In this document: positions 1 to 12,900 of the stretch, piece by piece
Layout of the letters: every line of letters begins with the position of its first letter
Position numbering within the stretch: position 1 is the first letter of the stretch
Notes under the pieces: generated by a model
What the model saw: the letters and a program-made list of their open reading frames with translations, nothing else
Databases searched by the model: none
Told to the model about the DNA's origin: nothing
Assembly: GCA_020137815.1 (NCBI GenBank)
Contig: CM035356.1
Location: 8,178,711-8,238,710 of the forward strand
DNA length: 60,000 bases
From: Hormiphora californensis
Lineage: Eukaryota; Ctenophora; Tentaculata; Cydippida; Pleurobrachiidae
Direction: 5' to 3'
Program-made: the position numbers and the translations under genes

Positions 1-161
1 TAGATCTATCTTAATTTCAAGCCATTTAATACTCATTTGAGTTGCCCAACGTCACAGTACCCCGCTAACCCACCTCTCCCACTCTAGCTCTAATAAATCG
101 CAGCAAGATTGCAGCCACAGCAAGATCAACAACAACCCAGCAGAAATCCCCAGCTCCGACC

Positions 162-3100
162 ATGTCCCATTCAGCAAGTGCGGCAGCCACCCTCGGTTCA
201 GTTCAGAACCTGTTATCCTGCATGGCGGCCGCTGGAGGTGTTAGCCCTCACAAGGATGTAGGTTTACTTGGCGCTGACTCAATCTTCCTGCGACATGAGG
301 TGTGCTGACAAACTGACAATCAGACAGACAGACAGAAGCGGACACACGTGACAAACAAACAGACAGACGGACATGGATGGACGCGAGGCGAACTGGCAGA
401 CAGAGAGGTAGACAACAGACGGACAAGTGATAATTCTCTGACCAACATGAACATATAACTATTGTTCTGACATGATGACTTTGCTGCTATGTGTGTTAGC
501 CCTGAAATTCCCCTCATGCTTTTGAAAGCCCCTGAACAGTTTTTGATTTAGATGCTTCCCTGCATACAAATATATTTTATTTTTTGCTAGAAATGAATTA
601 TGTAGCCCGTCCCAATCAGAACTAAACACACTAGTCTAAATGCGTGACTATGTTGGTAACGAAGTTACCCCTCCCTTGCTAGCACGCCAAGGTCTTGAAG
701 CGACCTGAAAGGGGGTATTTCGTAACCTAGTGCAGACTAAGATCCCAGATAACACGTGTACATGGTTAACTCTGCATCCTATTAGATCAGCTATAACTAC
801 CCCACGCCCCCTCCCTGCAGGACGGACAACATGTGCTCCTCCCAACTGCCCTGGCCCAGCAACTAACACAGTACACACCTGCTGGAATCCTCCCATCCAC
901 CGCGTCTCTGATGAAGAAAGCTAGGAAAAGGGCCCCTAACTGGAGCAATGAAGAACAAGCCTGTCTGGTGAGTGTTATCATTCAGCTGAATTCTGGGATA
1001 GAAATAATCCTTGTGTTTTCTCTATCATTGAATTCCGGGATAGAAATAATCCTTGTGTTTTTGATGTTCAGGTGAGTATCTGGTCGGCTTCAGACATGCA
1101 AGAAAAGTTCAAGAAGGCCACTCGAAAGTGGCCCCTGTGGGAGGAGATGGGTAAAATGCTGGAACGGGCCGGGTTCTATGGACGAGATGCGAAACAGTGC
1201 GAGGCCCTCATGCATCGGTATGTGATAGAATTGATAAAAGACATAATTTATAACAGGTCTTGCTTGATTTTATTTATTCCTGCTATGACTATTTTATCCC
1301 CGTGAGACAGTTTTACATCCTAAATTTAACATCTCTCTTAGGTTAAAAAGCACATATTATCGATGTGTTAACCACAACAGACAACCCGGTAACGAGCCAC
1401 AGTACTGCGCTTTTTACAGTGAAATCGATGCCGTTCTGTCCCAGAAAGATGCTTGCAAGGTTAGTCCCCTTAAAACCTAATCCTTGAGTTTTAAAAAACC
1501 TCAAATTTAGGGTCTTGGATTGGTCAACAATTGTGGCCTGTCATCAGAGCATTTTGCACCACCCCTTAAATTTAAGATTATCGTGATTTATCTGTCAATC
1601 TCCCAGGTTCATAATCATTAGTGTTGTAGATAAAAGGAGAGGGAGAGACAGAGAGAGATAGAGAGACAGAGAGAGAGAGATAGCGAGATTTCAGTTTCGA
1701 CCCACCATCTGGTTGCTATACTTGTCAAGATTTCTGTAGTTGGCCCAATGGGCACTGTGTGGTATACGGCAGATGGTGCTTTGTGCACATGCGTGATTTC
1801 GCAAAAACAAAGTGACTAATAGAGACACTGAGAGAGAGAGAGAGAAAGAAGCACTTGCCCTATTTGAAAGTAGCAACAAATTATCTAATCACGTGACTGC
1901 AACTAGAGCAGTAGAGCACAGCTGTCTGGTTGTTCCTACCAGAAATTGCTGTTTCTTTCCCTCTTTTTTACCTCTGTCCGTCTTTCTTTCGCTCTTCTAT
2001 CAGTACCATCTCTATTATAATTTGGAGATGTCGCGTGATGGCCGTTCGTTCAGCGGTATCTAAGCGACAGACTGCTCCTTCATAAAACACTTCATGTGCC
2101 CAAAGCTGTAAAGCTGCCATTTACACTTTTGGAACTTCCAGTGGGAGTTTGTTAATATTTTCGAATGACTTTCAACATGCCAGTCCACATAGTTATCAAT
2201 TCAGTTGCCATGGCAACCGTGTTATTGACGTGGAAAGGGGCGAAAAGAACCACCCGGCGAAGCCGGTTGGGTTATCAAAAAGCCTTTAGTTGAGGCGCAC
2301 CCAATGGGTGCGCTAGTTTCAAAATATTTCCGTTTAGTACCAAGATTTGGATGAGAGTTTAAGTGTATGACTTCGTTTCACAGGTCTAACCTTGTGTAGA
2401 TCACACCGTGAGGGTTCAGTGGAGAGAGCAAGTCTAAGCTTCTCAAGTTGATATTGTTGGGCAACACACACATGCCCCTCGATCTAGCGACCCTCATGAA
2501 TCATGATAAGCACAATGAGTTTGTTTATAAATAGCAAAGCTAGACTAAGAGAAGATCAGCTGGGGGGAGGCTCATTTGACCAAAGTTAACCCCAGCTCAA
2601 GCACAAAGACAGTATTATATTGAGAAAAACAGTACTCTAAGCTAGAAATATGTTCAATGTTTGACCCCCTTGATAAGCCCTTTTCTCGTTAAAGTGAGAG
2701 AGAACAGCCCCGATTTTGATGAAACTTGGTCAGAATAGTGTTTGGTGTCTAATTAGAAGTCAAAAAAAATTTTAGTGCTCAAATCCTAAATTTAGGATTT
2801 TTAGGATTTTTAGGTTTTTCGGGTTTTATGGGTTTCAGAAACGTTCTAGAACAAAATGAATAAAACCATCTTTCTCGGCATTAAATTCTGCATCGATTAT
2901 AGTGGTTATAAACCTTTCTATGACGTAAGGTTCAGAAGTTATCGCGAAAAAGCCCAAACGGGTACATGTGTTAGGGGCGGGTTCATGTTTTAGGCTAACC
3001 GGCGAACCTCTTGTCAGAACACCATGTTATAGGGTGTCAATCGACGCGTATTGATAAGGAGATCATTTTAGTGAAAATTATTTTGATCTGCGATGTCTGT

Positions 3101-6100
3101 GTAACGAATGAAACCTAAAAAACCTTACTGAATGAAGCATACCCGTTTGGTTAAAACATGTGGTAAGGTTTTTTAGGTTTCATTCGTTACACAGACATCG
3201 CAGATCAAAATAATTTTCACTAAAATGATCTCCTTATCAATACGCGTCGATTGACACCCTATAACATGGTGTTCTGACAAGAGGTTCGCCGGTTAGCCTA
3301 AAACATGAACCCGCCCCTAACACATGTACCCGTTTGGGCTTTTTCGCGATAACTTCTGAACCTTACGTCATAGAAAGGTTTATAACCACTATAATCGATG
3401 CAGAATTTAATGCCGAGAAAGATGGTTTTATTCATTTTGTTCTAGAATGTTCCTGAAACCCATAAAAGCCGAAAAACCTAAAAATCCTAAAAATATAGTT
3501 TCAAAATATTTCCGTTTAGTACCAAGATTTGGATGAGAGTTTAAGTGTATGACTTCGTTTCACAGGTCTAACCTTGTGTAGATCACACCGTGAGGGTTCA
3601 GTGGAGAGAGCAAGTCTAAGCTTCTCAAGTTGATATTGTTGGGCAACACACACATGCCCCTCGATCTAGCGACCCTCATGAATCATGATAAGCACAATGA
3701 GTTTGTTTATAAATAGCAAAGCTAGACTAAGAGAAGATCAGCTGGGGGGAGGCTCATTTGACCAAAGTTAACCCCAGCTCAAGCACAAAGACAGTATTAT
3801 ATTGAGAAAAACAGTACTCTAAGCTAGAAATATGTTCAATGTTTGACCCCCTTGATAAGCCCTTTTCTCGTTAAAGTGAGAGAGAACAGCCCCGATTTTG
3901 ATGAAACTTGGTCAGAATAGTGTTTGGTGTCTAATTAGAAGTCAAAAAAAATTTTAGTGCTCAAATCCTAAATTTAGGATTTTTAGGATTTTTAGGTTTT
4001 TCGGGTTTTATGGGTTTCAGAAACGTTCTAGAACAAAATGAATAAAACCATCTTTCTCGGCATTAAATTCTGCATCGATTATAGTGGTTATAAACCTTTC
4101 TATGACGTAAGGTTCAGAAGTTATCGCGAAAAAGCCCAAACGGGTACATGTGTTAGGGGCGGGTTCATGTTTTAGGCTAACCGGCGAACCTCTTGTCAGA
4201 ACACCATGTTATAGGGTGTCAATCGACGCGTATTGATAAGGAGATCATTTTAGTGAAAATTATTTTGATCTGCGATGTCTGTGTAACGAATGAAACCTAA
4301 AAAACCTTACTGAATGAAGCATACCCGTTTGGTTAAAACATGTGGTAAGGTTTTTTAGGTTTCATTCGTTACACAGACATCGCAGATCAAAATAATTTTC
4401 ACTAAAATGATCTCCTTATCAATACGCGTCGATTGACACCCTATAACATGGTGTTCTGACAAGAGGTTCGCCGGTTAGCCTAAAACATGAACCCGCCCCT
4501 AACACATGTACCCGTTTGGGCTTTTTCGCGATAACTTCTGAACCTTACGTCATAGAAAGGTTTATAACCACTATAATCGATGCAGAATTTAATGCCGAGA
4601 AAGATGGTTTTATTCATTTTGTTCTAGAATGTTCCTGAAACCCATAAAAGCCGAAAAACCTAAAAATCCTAAAAATCCTAAATTTAGGATTTGAGCACTA
4701 AAAATTTTTTTGACTTCTAATTAGACACCAAACACTATTCTGACCAAGTTTCATCAAAATCGGGGCTGTTCTCTCTCACTTTAAGAAAATCTACAAATCT
4801 CTGATCAAAACTAAATCCAATCCAAAAATGAAATAAAATTGACTCAATAATGAATATTCCTCCAGACGTATGTCGAAAGTGACGAGGAGTCGAGGGTTTC
4901 TGAGGGGGAGCTCCACTTGGCCCTTTCGGAACACAACCTTTCTAACAACACCCAACTAAACAACAGCGCTATCAGTGACAATGCAGACCAATCACAACTA
5001 AACAGTCACCAAATAAAAGGTACCTACTCCTTCATAAATTATTCTGATGTGCTCCTTCATCAAACTAAATGTTATGCAACACTGTCTGTTATACCAGGTG
5101 CTCCTTCATAAAACTAAAAACTCCTCACTTCAGGTACCAATGGAAATAATTCAGCAGCTGCAGCCGCACTAAGCCACGAGAATCTAAAACATTTTGTTGA
5201 GCAGCTTGCCGAGAGTCAAGCTTTACAGAACCAGTTCACCAAAGCCACAACCGGGTCCCCAGCTGTATCAGCAGCAGCGGCCGCTAACATTGGCAATTAT
5301 CCTGCTTCACTGTTGGTAAGAAATAGAGATAGAGAGGAAGATATATGGAGAGGGGAGTTGGTAAGCGAAAGAGGGGAGTTGGGTATGTTGTCTTGGTTAC
5401 AGCTTTGTAGGGAGGTGGACGGGTGGGAGGTGGGAGGGTCAACATGATTTGTGTGCATGCAGGCCATGGTAAATGGGGTCAGGCAAATAGTCTGCAGCAG
5501 GGGGTGACATAACCTCTTCCTATATCTACAATCCTAAACATAACGGGTGATAACTAAAAGATGTCACAAATTTAAAACAGCTGTAGAATTTTTTCCTTTT
5601 GAGATACAGCTTCGGGCCAGTTATAAAACGATTTTTCAGACAATTTTGAATCGGAATAATATACCGGCAAAGACTAAACAGTTCGTTTTCATTGTGATAT
5701 CACATCATTTCCTTTTGCCCCACCAAAGCATTTAGTACGTGAAATTTACACACTTTTCTAGCACCTCTAGCACCTGTTCTGTTCAAGATTCAGCTTTGGG
5801 ACAGTGATAGAATAATTTATCAGACAATTTTTAACGAAATTAACTTTGTTTCAAACTTCATAAATCTCAATTTCCTGATCAGAATCTTCTGTAACAAAGC
5901 GTAGTTTACAGGTAATTTGAGAAATCACCATTTCGACGATCTCTTGAAACATTAATGAACGTGAAAACCAATTTCTTAATGAGCTAAAATGTTCAAACTT
6001 GGCAGTTATGTTGACTATAGCATGAACAACCAAACCTCCAATTACTAGAATTTTATCTCATCGGAAAAGTCATTTCTGATCACATAGAAGTTTCAAATCT

Positions 6101-9040
6101 CCGTACTACATGCTTTGGTGGGATAAGATGAAATGATCAGATATCGCAATAAAAATGAACTTTTTAGGTATTGCCGGTATACTATTCCGATTCAAAATTG
6201 TCTGAAAAATCGTTCTATAACTGGTCCGAAGCTGTATCTCATAAGGGAAAAATTCTACAGCTGTTTTAAATTTGTGACATCTTTTAGTTATCACCCGTTA
6301 TGTCAATACTTATAACAATTATCCACTGATCTCAATTCCCCTCCTTCACGTCCCAATTATGATCCCCATCTGATTACTAACTCCGTCCCTCCCATTCAGC
6401 CGATCAGTGGGTCCATGGAACAACCGACAATAAAAGGGTCAGGATCCACAGCCACGATGGATTACTGTAGTTCTCTAATGAAACTTCTCAAACCTGAGTC
6501 CTTGACCATGAGCCCTCCTAAAACTTCCCCCAAAATGGCGGACAGCACTACCATGAGGTAATTAGCGTTAATTAATTGGTACTTTAATTTAGCGTTAATT
6601 AGTTTCACAACTGCACCTAGGGTGAATGGTTAACTGCTTGCACTTCAGATTTAAGGGGGTAATATTTAATGCTTTTCAATCTTATATATACTCGAGGGGG
6701 TAGAACACTTTTCGACACCCCTATAAGTCTTGTTTTTGAAAAGCTTTTAAAACCTAATGGGGGGTCCCTACCGTACTTTGTAAGTGGTTTTGTAGCTTCT
6801 ACTATATTAATAGCTTTTAGTGTTGAAGAAGTAGCTAAAATGTACGTAAATACAGTGAGGGACGGAACCTGAAAGAGGGAGGGTTTGCCCCAAGGGGGTG
6901 GCATATTATAATTGGGGCCCGGGTATATAATGTAAAACCGCGATCGTAGCTTGGTACGGGAAATAGGGTTCGAGCTCCCATGACACAGGGCGGGGTCTCC
7001 CTCCATTGTATACCGTTTTATAATTGATCCAAGTATATGTTTATCAAATCCGGGCTCTCTCTCTCTCTCAGTTATAATGATGAGTTAAATCGTTTTAGCA
7101 AGCATGTTCAGCTTGAACAAAACCCCATCACTTATCACCCAATTATCCTTTTATCTGTCCAGCTTATTATTCAATTGAATAGTTACGATCCTGTTTACAA
7201 GCTCATTAAATTTACTGATACATCTTCCTTCCGTCCTCAGCCCTCCACCATTCCACTAACCCTACTCTCCCTTCCTCAGCCCTCAGCCCCATTCCACTAA
7301 CCCCACTCTCCCTCCCCCATTTTACTAACCCCACTCTCCCTCAGCCCTCCAATGAGCGTTCCAAGGGTAGTTGTACCCAACAACAAACGACCCCGATCCT
7401 CCTCTCCCGCTACCTCCCTAGCAACCACCCTGACGACCGAGGAGTACCTCCAGGTTTGTGATTTTTAAATTCACATTTTTGCCTGACTGCCCTATCAGTC
7501 ATGATCTCGATTATAATTATGATCTCTAATGTTATTGAAGTATTATAGACTCGACATGTTTCAAATACCACCCTAATTCCATCTCACTATTTCAGAGTAT
7601 CCTGACACAATCACAGCTACCCGTTTCTCTTGGCCTCTCAACAGCAGTGGCCACCAACAAATACGCTCCCTTCTCCACCTCCTCCCAAGATCTAAAACTC
7701 CGGCCAGCTGCCACTACTACCACTGTATCCACCGCCCACCACACAACCCCTGCAGGGGGCGGGAGTCCGGGAAGTCCGGTCATCAGTAACCAGGACCTCG
7801 ATAAGATTTGTTCCACTATTACTGGTAAGTTTGGAGATTTAGTTGGAGATTTAATTGGAGATATAATACTGGAGATTTAAATGGACTTGGAGATTTAATT
7901 GGAGATTTAATTCTTTTTCGGCTTCTAGAAAATGCAAAACAAAGTCGACGTCTGACCATCTGACGTCTGTTATTTTCTTTTGAAACCATCTACCATTCCA
8001 AGTTTGGTAAAATTGGCCAGCTCCCACACACCTAGCCCTTCTGTAAAAACAACAGAGTGCCAAATCTCTAGTTGGTCTGCCACCTGAGCATTCTGTGCAT
8101 ACACACACACACACACACCGAGATGTGATCAAGCCATTTTTAGAATAGAGACGGTTGTCTTAATTATCAGGTCCCCCCGCGCCATTATTATACTGAAACA
8201 TTCTTACTATTACCAAGAGTCTTAGTTCTATAATTCATGATCTTTATCTTCCATACATCAAGTATAATAAGGCGCCCCATCAATCTAACCCAGATAATTT
8301 CCTTATTTCAGAGAAACTACTCGACTACTTCCAAGCAAGGGACCAGGCTTTCATGAGTTTGTCTGAAAAGAGGATGAGGCTGGAAGAGGAAAGGGAACGG
8401 AAAAGGGTGGAGAGAGAAGCAGAAATTGAGCTGAAACGACACCATCTTATTGTAAAGGTAATTGTTCAACTGAGTGGCTCTAATATCCCGGCTGATATCT
8501 TTTACCGATAATCATGGTGTTGGGATAGCTGTTTTAGCAGTAGCACTAGTTGAGACAAGGGTGCTTGTGGAAGTATTACGTAAGGTCAGATCTTGTGTAG
8601 GAGCTATATAATTTGATCAGATTAGGATCTGGTGCAAATATTGTGCAGTTACCGGGAGGTTAGGTTATAATAGTAGGCTGAAAAATGTTGCACTAAGCAA
8701 AGTTAGATCTGTCCAATTTCCGGTGCCTATACTTGGGATTACCAGCTAGTTTCTTGGCAACCACCCAAAATAAACAGAATGATGTTGTTGAACCAACCCG
8801 GTTCAGCGCCAGTGGTGCTGCAGCATGCAACAATATAATCTAGGCAATCAATCAATTCTGCAGAATACTGACCCCCTTTTCCTTTTCTAGGTGTGTGAAT
8901 TGATAACAAACCGTTGTTCGAATGGCTCAGCAAGCCCCGATCACATTATGACTTCCCCGCCATCTCCAGCCGATTCCCCAGTTCCTCCTTCCTCTGTTAC
9001 CTCTCCACCTCGCGCAATCGCCATGGCAACGGAGAGCTGA
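162..9040 (+). CDS. Myb/SANT-like (trihelix) DNA-binding protein, 11 exons
   Basis: Exons joined by hand with consistent phase: 162-257, 821-967, 1072-1217, 1342-1459, 4866-5019, 5134-5315, 6400-6557, 7345-7453, 7596-7824, 8312-8457, 8891-9040, giving about 544 aa. Residues about 64-168 form a Myb/SANT-like domain (Myb_DNA-bind_4 type): it opens with NWSNEEQACL, has the three spaced aromatic/helical blocks (IWSASDMQ, WPLWEEMGKML, QCEALMHRLKSTYYR) and ends CAFYSEIDAVL. The middle is low-complexity (Ala, Ser, Asn, Pro runs). Exon 10 encodes a very charged helix (EEERERKRVEREAEIELKR) like the coiled coil that follows SANT domains in MSANTD proteins; the tail is Pro/Ser-rich. Family knowledge suggests a sequence-specific transcriptional regulator in the nucleus; the target is unknown. 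The first-exon donor (after GAT at 257) is weak, and the start ATG is simply the first in-frame one. Intron 4 holds large foldback DNA. Confidence 0.82.
324..420. repeat. Degenerate CAGA/CGGA short tandem repeat in intron 1
   Basis: Repeated ACAGACAGACAGA-like units with CGGACA variants occupy the first intron of the trihelix gene. Similar CTGT tracts occur at 17690-17790. No coding potential is seen. Confidence 0.6.
982..1070 (+). repeat. Tandem duplication filling intron 2
   Basis: The 104-bp intron between exons 2 and 3 consists largely of two copies of a unit containing GGGATAGAAATAATCCTTGT (from about 992 and about 1038). The GTGAGT of the exon 2 donor recurs as the first bases of exon 3, in frame (VSIW), so the exon/intron border itself may have been part of the duplicated unit. 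Confidence 0.6.
2204..2217. promoter_or_regulatory. Perfect X-box-like palindrome
   Basis: GTTGCCATGGCAAC is a perfect palindrome and matches the RFX-factor X-box consensus (GTNRCC then RGYAAC). It lies inside intron 4 of the trihelix gene. Related motifs recur in the window (9017, 12161, 13997, 20171, 29571, 40909), so it could be a repeat-borne motif rather than a functional site. Confidence 0.45.
2315..4678 (+). repeat. Head-to-tail duplication of a 1182-bp unit in intron 4
   Basis: Unit 2315-3496 is repeated at 3497-4678 with no difference that I could find by eye. Each unit holds about 375 bp of single-copy flank, the left arm of a foldback element and most of its right arm. The junction at 3494-3497 joins a truncated right arm (CCTAAAAAT) to the flank. 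Such perfection means either a very recent duplication or an assembly duplication caused by the long palindrome. Confidence 0.85.
3871..4784. mobile_element. Foldback DNA transposon derivative with TTAA target site
   Basis: A near-perfect inverted repeat: the arms begin TTAAAGTGAGAGAGAAC at 3871 and end with its complement at 4784, around a short loop near 4328. Each arm is about 440 bp. If TTAA is the target duplication the terminal repeat is AGTGAGAGAG. A second element at 42344-43015 has TIR AGTAAGAG and a proven TTAA site, so both belong to one TTAA-targeting family (Kolobok- or piggyBac-type). The partial copy at 2689-3496 lacks its right end. No transposase is visible. Confidence 0.75.
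5541..6300. mobile_element. Inverted-repeat MITE in intron 6, possible TA target site
   Basis: The left arm starts TAACGGGTGATAACTAAAAG at 5541 and the right arm ends with its complement at 6300. Arms are about 190 bp and diverged by roughly 10-15 percent, so this element is older than the perfect palindromes. The apparent 62-residue frames in the two arms (5547 plus, 6294 minus) are mirror images of the same arm and not evidence of a gene. The roughly 370-bp middle shows nothing recognisable. A TA duplication (Tc1/mariner-like) is possible. Confidence 0.7.
6558..7344. other. Intron 7 of the trihelix gene, nothing recognised until its 3' end
   Basis: A 129-codon frame exists on the minus strand (7006-6617) but shows no family similarity, no compositional bias and no splice context, so I treat it as chance. 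The last 100 bp (7243-7344) hold three to four copies of a CACTAACCCCACTCTCCCTCAG-like branch-point/acceptor module (see findings). Confidence 0.5.
7827..7911 (+). repeat. Degenerate GGAGATTTAATT tandem repeat in intron 9
   Basis: Five to six imperfect copies of a 12-14 bp unit (GGAGATTTAATT) begin directly after the exon 9 donor at 7825. Confidence 0.7.
8099..8119. repeat. (CA)n microsatellite
   Basis: About ten CA dinucleotides in intron 9 of the trihelix gene. Confidence 0.9.
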
Positions 9041-9908
9041 GGAGCTGATAATGACGTCATGATATGACTCAAATCAAGACGAAACACGTGTTGTGGAGAT
9101 GATTTGTTGGTTCTCAACAAACTAGATGATGGGATAGGAAGTACAGACCAGATCATTGCTTGAATTGAAATTAGTTTATCAATTAATCGGGCATGGGAGA
9201 CTGTGTGGCAAGCCTTTTGTTCCATGTCAAAATAATACTAGGGCTCAGGGACAAGATCAATGAACTCTCTCGCGTGTGAAATATAGATCTAGAATTAGAT
9301 AGTTGATTTGCTTATTTGTTTCACAAGCATAATTGCAGTGTGAATATTGGTATAAATATATCATTGAGTATAAATAAGAGATGTGAGTGTGAGTGGTGCT
9401 GTTTAAGTTATCAATATCATTATGTTTTGATCAAACGATATCAATTATTACTAACAATTAATTACGTCGTACTCTCAACTCTGTCTGGCGCCGCGACCCA
9501 TCTGAGCGCACTGTCATACAGGTCGTACTAATGAGTACCACTAATAATATCAGAAGCTTCCACTTAAGAGTAAAGGAAAAATAACCGAAAGGCCAAGGGC
9601 TCTCTTTCATTCTCGAAATCCAATGAGAGAGCTGTGCACTTGTCAGCGCAGGATTTGTATTGTCTGTAAACCTTGCGCGCATGGCATTGTACCGCGCGAA
9701 TAATAAATTTCTGCGCAGCTTTTATAATCCGCGCACCGCGCGCGAACTTGAAAAAGTATTTTCAATTTCTGAACTCAAGCTGAGCTGAGTTTTCAAAAAT
9801 ATTTCCAAAAGTGGCTGAAGCTCAGTTTTTATTCGTTTTGCTCCATTTCACGTTTTGGTTGGTTCTGAAATTCAAAGTCTGAAACAAAGTCTTTCCTCAA
9901 GTTTCAGA
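9041..9908. other. Intergenic region between trihelix gene and FOXRED2-like gene
   Basis: Holds the 3' UTR of the upstream gene and the promoter of the downstream one; both are on the plus strand. A CpG-rich block (about 9676-9750, with several GCGC/CGCG runs and ACCGCGCGCG) lies about 200 bp before the FOXRED2-like ATG and is the best candidate core promoter. AATAAA at about 9700 sits inside that block. No clear poly(A) signal was identified for the upstream gene beyond AATAAG near 9373. Confidence 0.45.
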
Positions 9909-12900
9909 ATGAACACCCTTCAGATTTTCGTTCTTTTATTTTGTCAGATTTTCAGCTGCAATACTTGGGATTATTGTATCATTGGCGCTGGGCCCGGAGG
10001 TAATCTATCTCGTTAATTAACCAAACATACAAAACCAGTCACAATTTATATCATCGAAAATCCCAGGTTTACAACTTGCGTACTATCTTCAAAAAGTTGG
10101 ACTAAACTATGTTGTCTTGGAACGAAACAGCGTACCAGGTAATTTCATTCTTACAACGATCCAAATGAATTACTGCACCGAACTCCCCAGAATTTACAAC
10201 TGGCATGACATGATAATAGAACTAGAACCAGACACCTGCAATAACTAGTGGCCATATTACAGCCTCCATGTCCATTTACGTTTATTGTTCCCCCAGGATC
10301 GTTTTTCGAGTTGTATCCACGTCGTCGGACCCTCATTTCCATCAACAAGCGACACACGGGTGAAACCAACTCTGAGTTCAATATGCGGCACGATTGGAAC
10401 AGTCTGCTGAGCGATGACCCAGAGCTAGTGTTCAAGCACTACAGCAAAGAGATGTTCCCCCACGCTGACACTTTGGTGAGTAAAATATAGAAATGCTAGG
10501 GCCTGTCTGACATAGTATCAATTCAATCTATCATGACACGATGCTGTAACTTGCTTAGTTTAGCCACCACTGCTTGTAACCATGATCTTGTCTGCCAGTG
10601 AGTTCACTAAGACTTGTTCATGTTGCCTAGCTCAACCCCCTTTTCGTGGGCTGCACAAAACAAAACAAGAGATTTGACCAGTTTTGAGACATCACATTTG
10701 TTATTCGTAACTTCATTCAGTTACATTACCTAAGTGACTACGTGGAGAAGGGCCGTCTGAATGTGCAGTACAACACCACCATAGTCCGAGTACTTCAGGA
10801 ACACGCCGAATCTTTTACTCTTCTCACCGAGGAGTATCCTTTTACCTACTCCTGTCGATTTGTGGTTGTGAGGTAAGATAAGGGAGAAAAGAGAGGCTGA
10901 GAGAGAGGCTGAGAAAGAGAGGGAGAGAGAGAGGGAGGCTGAGAAAGATTCAGAGAGAAGTAGATGAAGTCGAAGAGGCTTGAGAATCTCTAGTAAAAGA
11001 GATGAGAAGATCCGAGTGTAGCTTGAGCAGGAAGCAAAAGCCGCGAAGGACCGATTAGTTGCGTAATAAATTATAGGAGGTCCAATATTTTTCAATATCT
11101 TTCTGAATTTCTCATCATCCGACATGAAGATAAATTCGGCACAAAACAGAAATTGCAACAGTTAGATCCCCCCGATGATCTTATTCTCCCCAATTGGCAA
11201 TCAATTATCAGCATGTGTATAATCCTGCACTGTGTAAATGACGTGTATTTTCAGTACTGGTATTTCCGTGCTCAATAAGCTCGTGTACGAAAAGAAGGGA
11301 CTTATTCAGGTTGGTACTTTGAACTCATTTCCGTCTCTACTAACTACTTTTACTTTACTTGATTCTTTCTCTTATTCATCTGTGTACCCTAGGTTTACCC
11401 TCTGTCGACCTCTCTCTCTATCTCTCCCTATCCCCCTCTCTCTGATCTCTCTTCCCTCCCGATATTCTTCTCTCTCTCTCTCGCTCCCTTTCTTATTGCC
11501 CATATACTGTCGTGATTTTGGTAGTAATGCCGCCAAGTTGGTCTATATTTCTCAAATATTATTTGAATCGATTCTGAACTCCAATGGAAGTGAGTTTACT
11601 AAAGTATAGGGATATTAAAAGGATGCATTTATGTAAATCAGTAATTACAAATTCCATTACTCTGCTATTCTTATGTGTACTTAGGGTCTATTTCGATTAA
11701 AACCGCTCTTGCGTACGGCGGAAATAATTGTCCTATGGAGAGAGGAGACTAGGAGAATGAAGGGCCGGTAGACTGAGAGAGCAAGTAGTTTAGTATAATA
11801 GAGGAAAACTGGGAGGGAATACAGGATAAGACTGAAGGAGTAGAGCGATTAAAGGAGGGAAGAAAAAGAGGCCAAGATTCAAAATCTTCTGATTTTGGAT
11901 TCCATGATTTTGAACGGGTGCCTGATCGTCCCCTACCCCCGGCCCATCTAAGGTCTATACCGACAGGAATACACGAGTTATATATTGTTTAACAGACACG
12001 TGGTGAAGAAGAATGGGGGCAGGTTAATTACAGTTGCTAATGACCATGTTATGATCCGCTTTGATCTACCCCATATGCCCCTGTTTAGGCCGCCACATAC
12101 CCTGAAAGAGCTGCTCCCTACTGCGTGGGCTCAAGATATCACCACATCAGCCTTTTAGTAGTTGCTATGGCAACAAATAGTAACATTATCAAGCTGTTAC
12201 GTGTTAAACGATACATGTGGGATCATCACAAATCTTAAAGATATATCTCTCAGCTCAGATCTTTAGCTGGTACACCGGCTTTTATGGGGGCTAATAATAT
12301 ATCTATAGATAGAGGGTTTACCATCATTTTATGAAATCATATGTCTCTTACAAGCAGTCTATCATCATGGTATTTCTCGTAGATATCCAGCATAGCAGTT
12401 CCTATCGACTGAGGATCCGGTTCTAATTGGCAATTATGGCACCACGTGGATCAACTACATATCTAGCTCATATCAACTACATATCTCATTACCTTCTCTT
12501 GTCCCTCATATTTGGTCTATCCTCAAGTCACTTCGTCTATCGTCAACTCTCTTCGTCTATCGTCAAGTCTATTTCCATAATATGAAGCAACCTTCCATAT
12601 AATAATTTCGAAATCAAAAGGTAAGTTGAGAACATGAATCATGCTGCCAGACCAAACCCAAAGAACCGAGACAAACCCCGCAAAACCAACCTCCAAACCA
12701 AACAACCACCAAACCTCCACAAAACCTCCAAACCTCCACCAACCTCCAAACCTAAACGCAACCTTAACCACACCTAACGCCGTCAAACACCAAGAGATCC
12801 GGAACAGCGGAAAGACCGAGACCCTCCGTCCACTAAGATGGTAAATGTGGACACTCGCCAGAAACCTAGACTCAGATCGAACTCATCAGCCGTAAACCTG

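Noticed and set aside
5547-6294. Paired 60-residue frames (ITKRCHKFKTAVEFFP...) on opposite strands
   Set aside because: They are the two arms of one inverted repeat read outward, which fully explains their likeness.
6617-7006. 129-codon minus-strand frame in intron 7 of the trihelix gene
   Set aside because: No family similarity, no splice support and no coding bias beyond chance.
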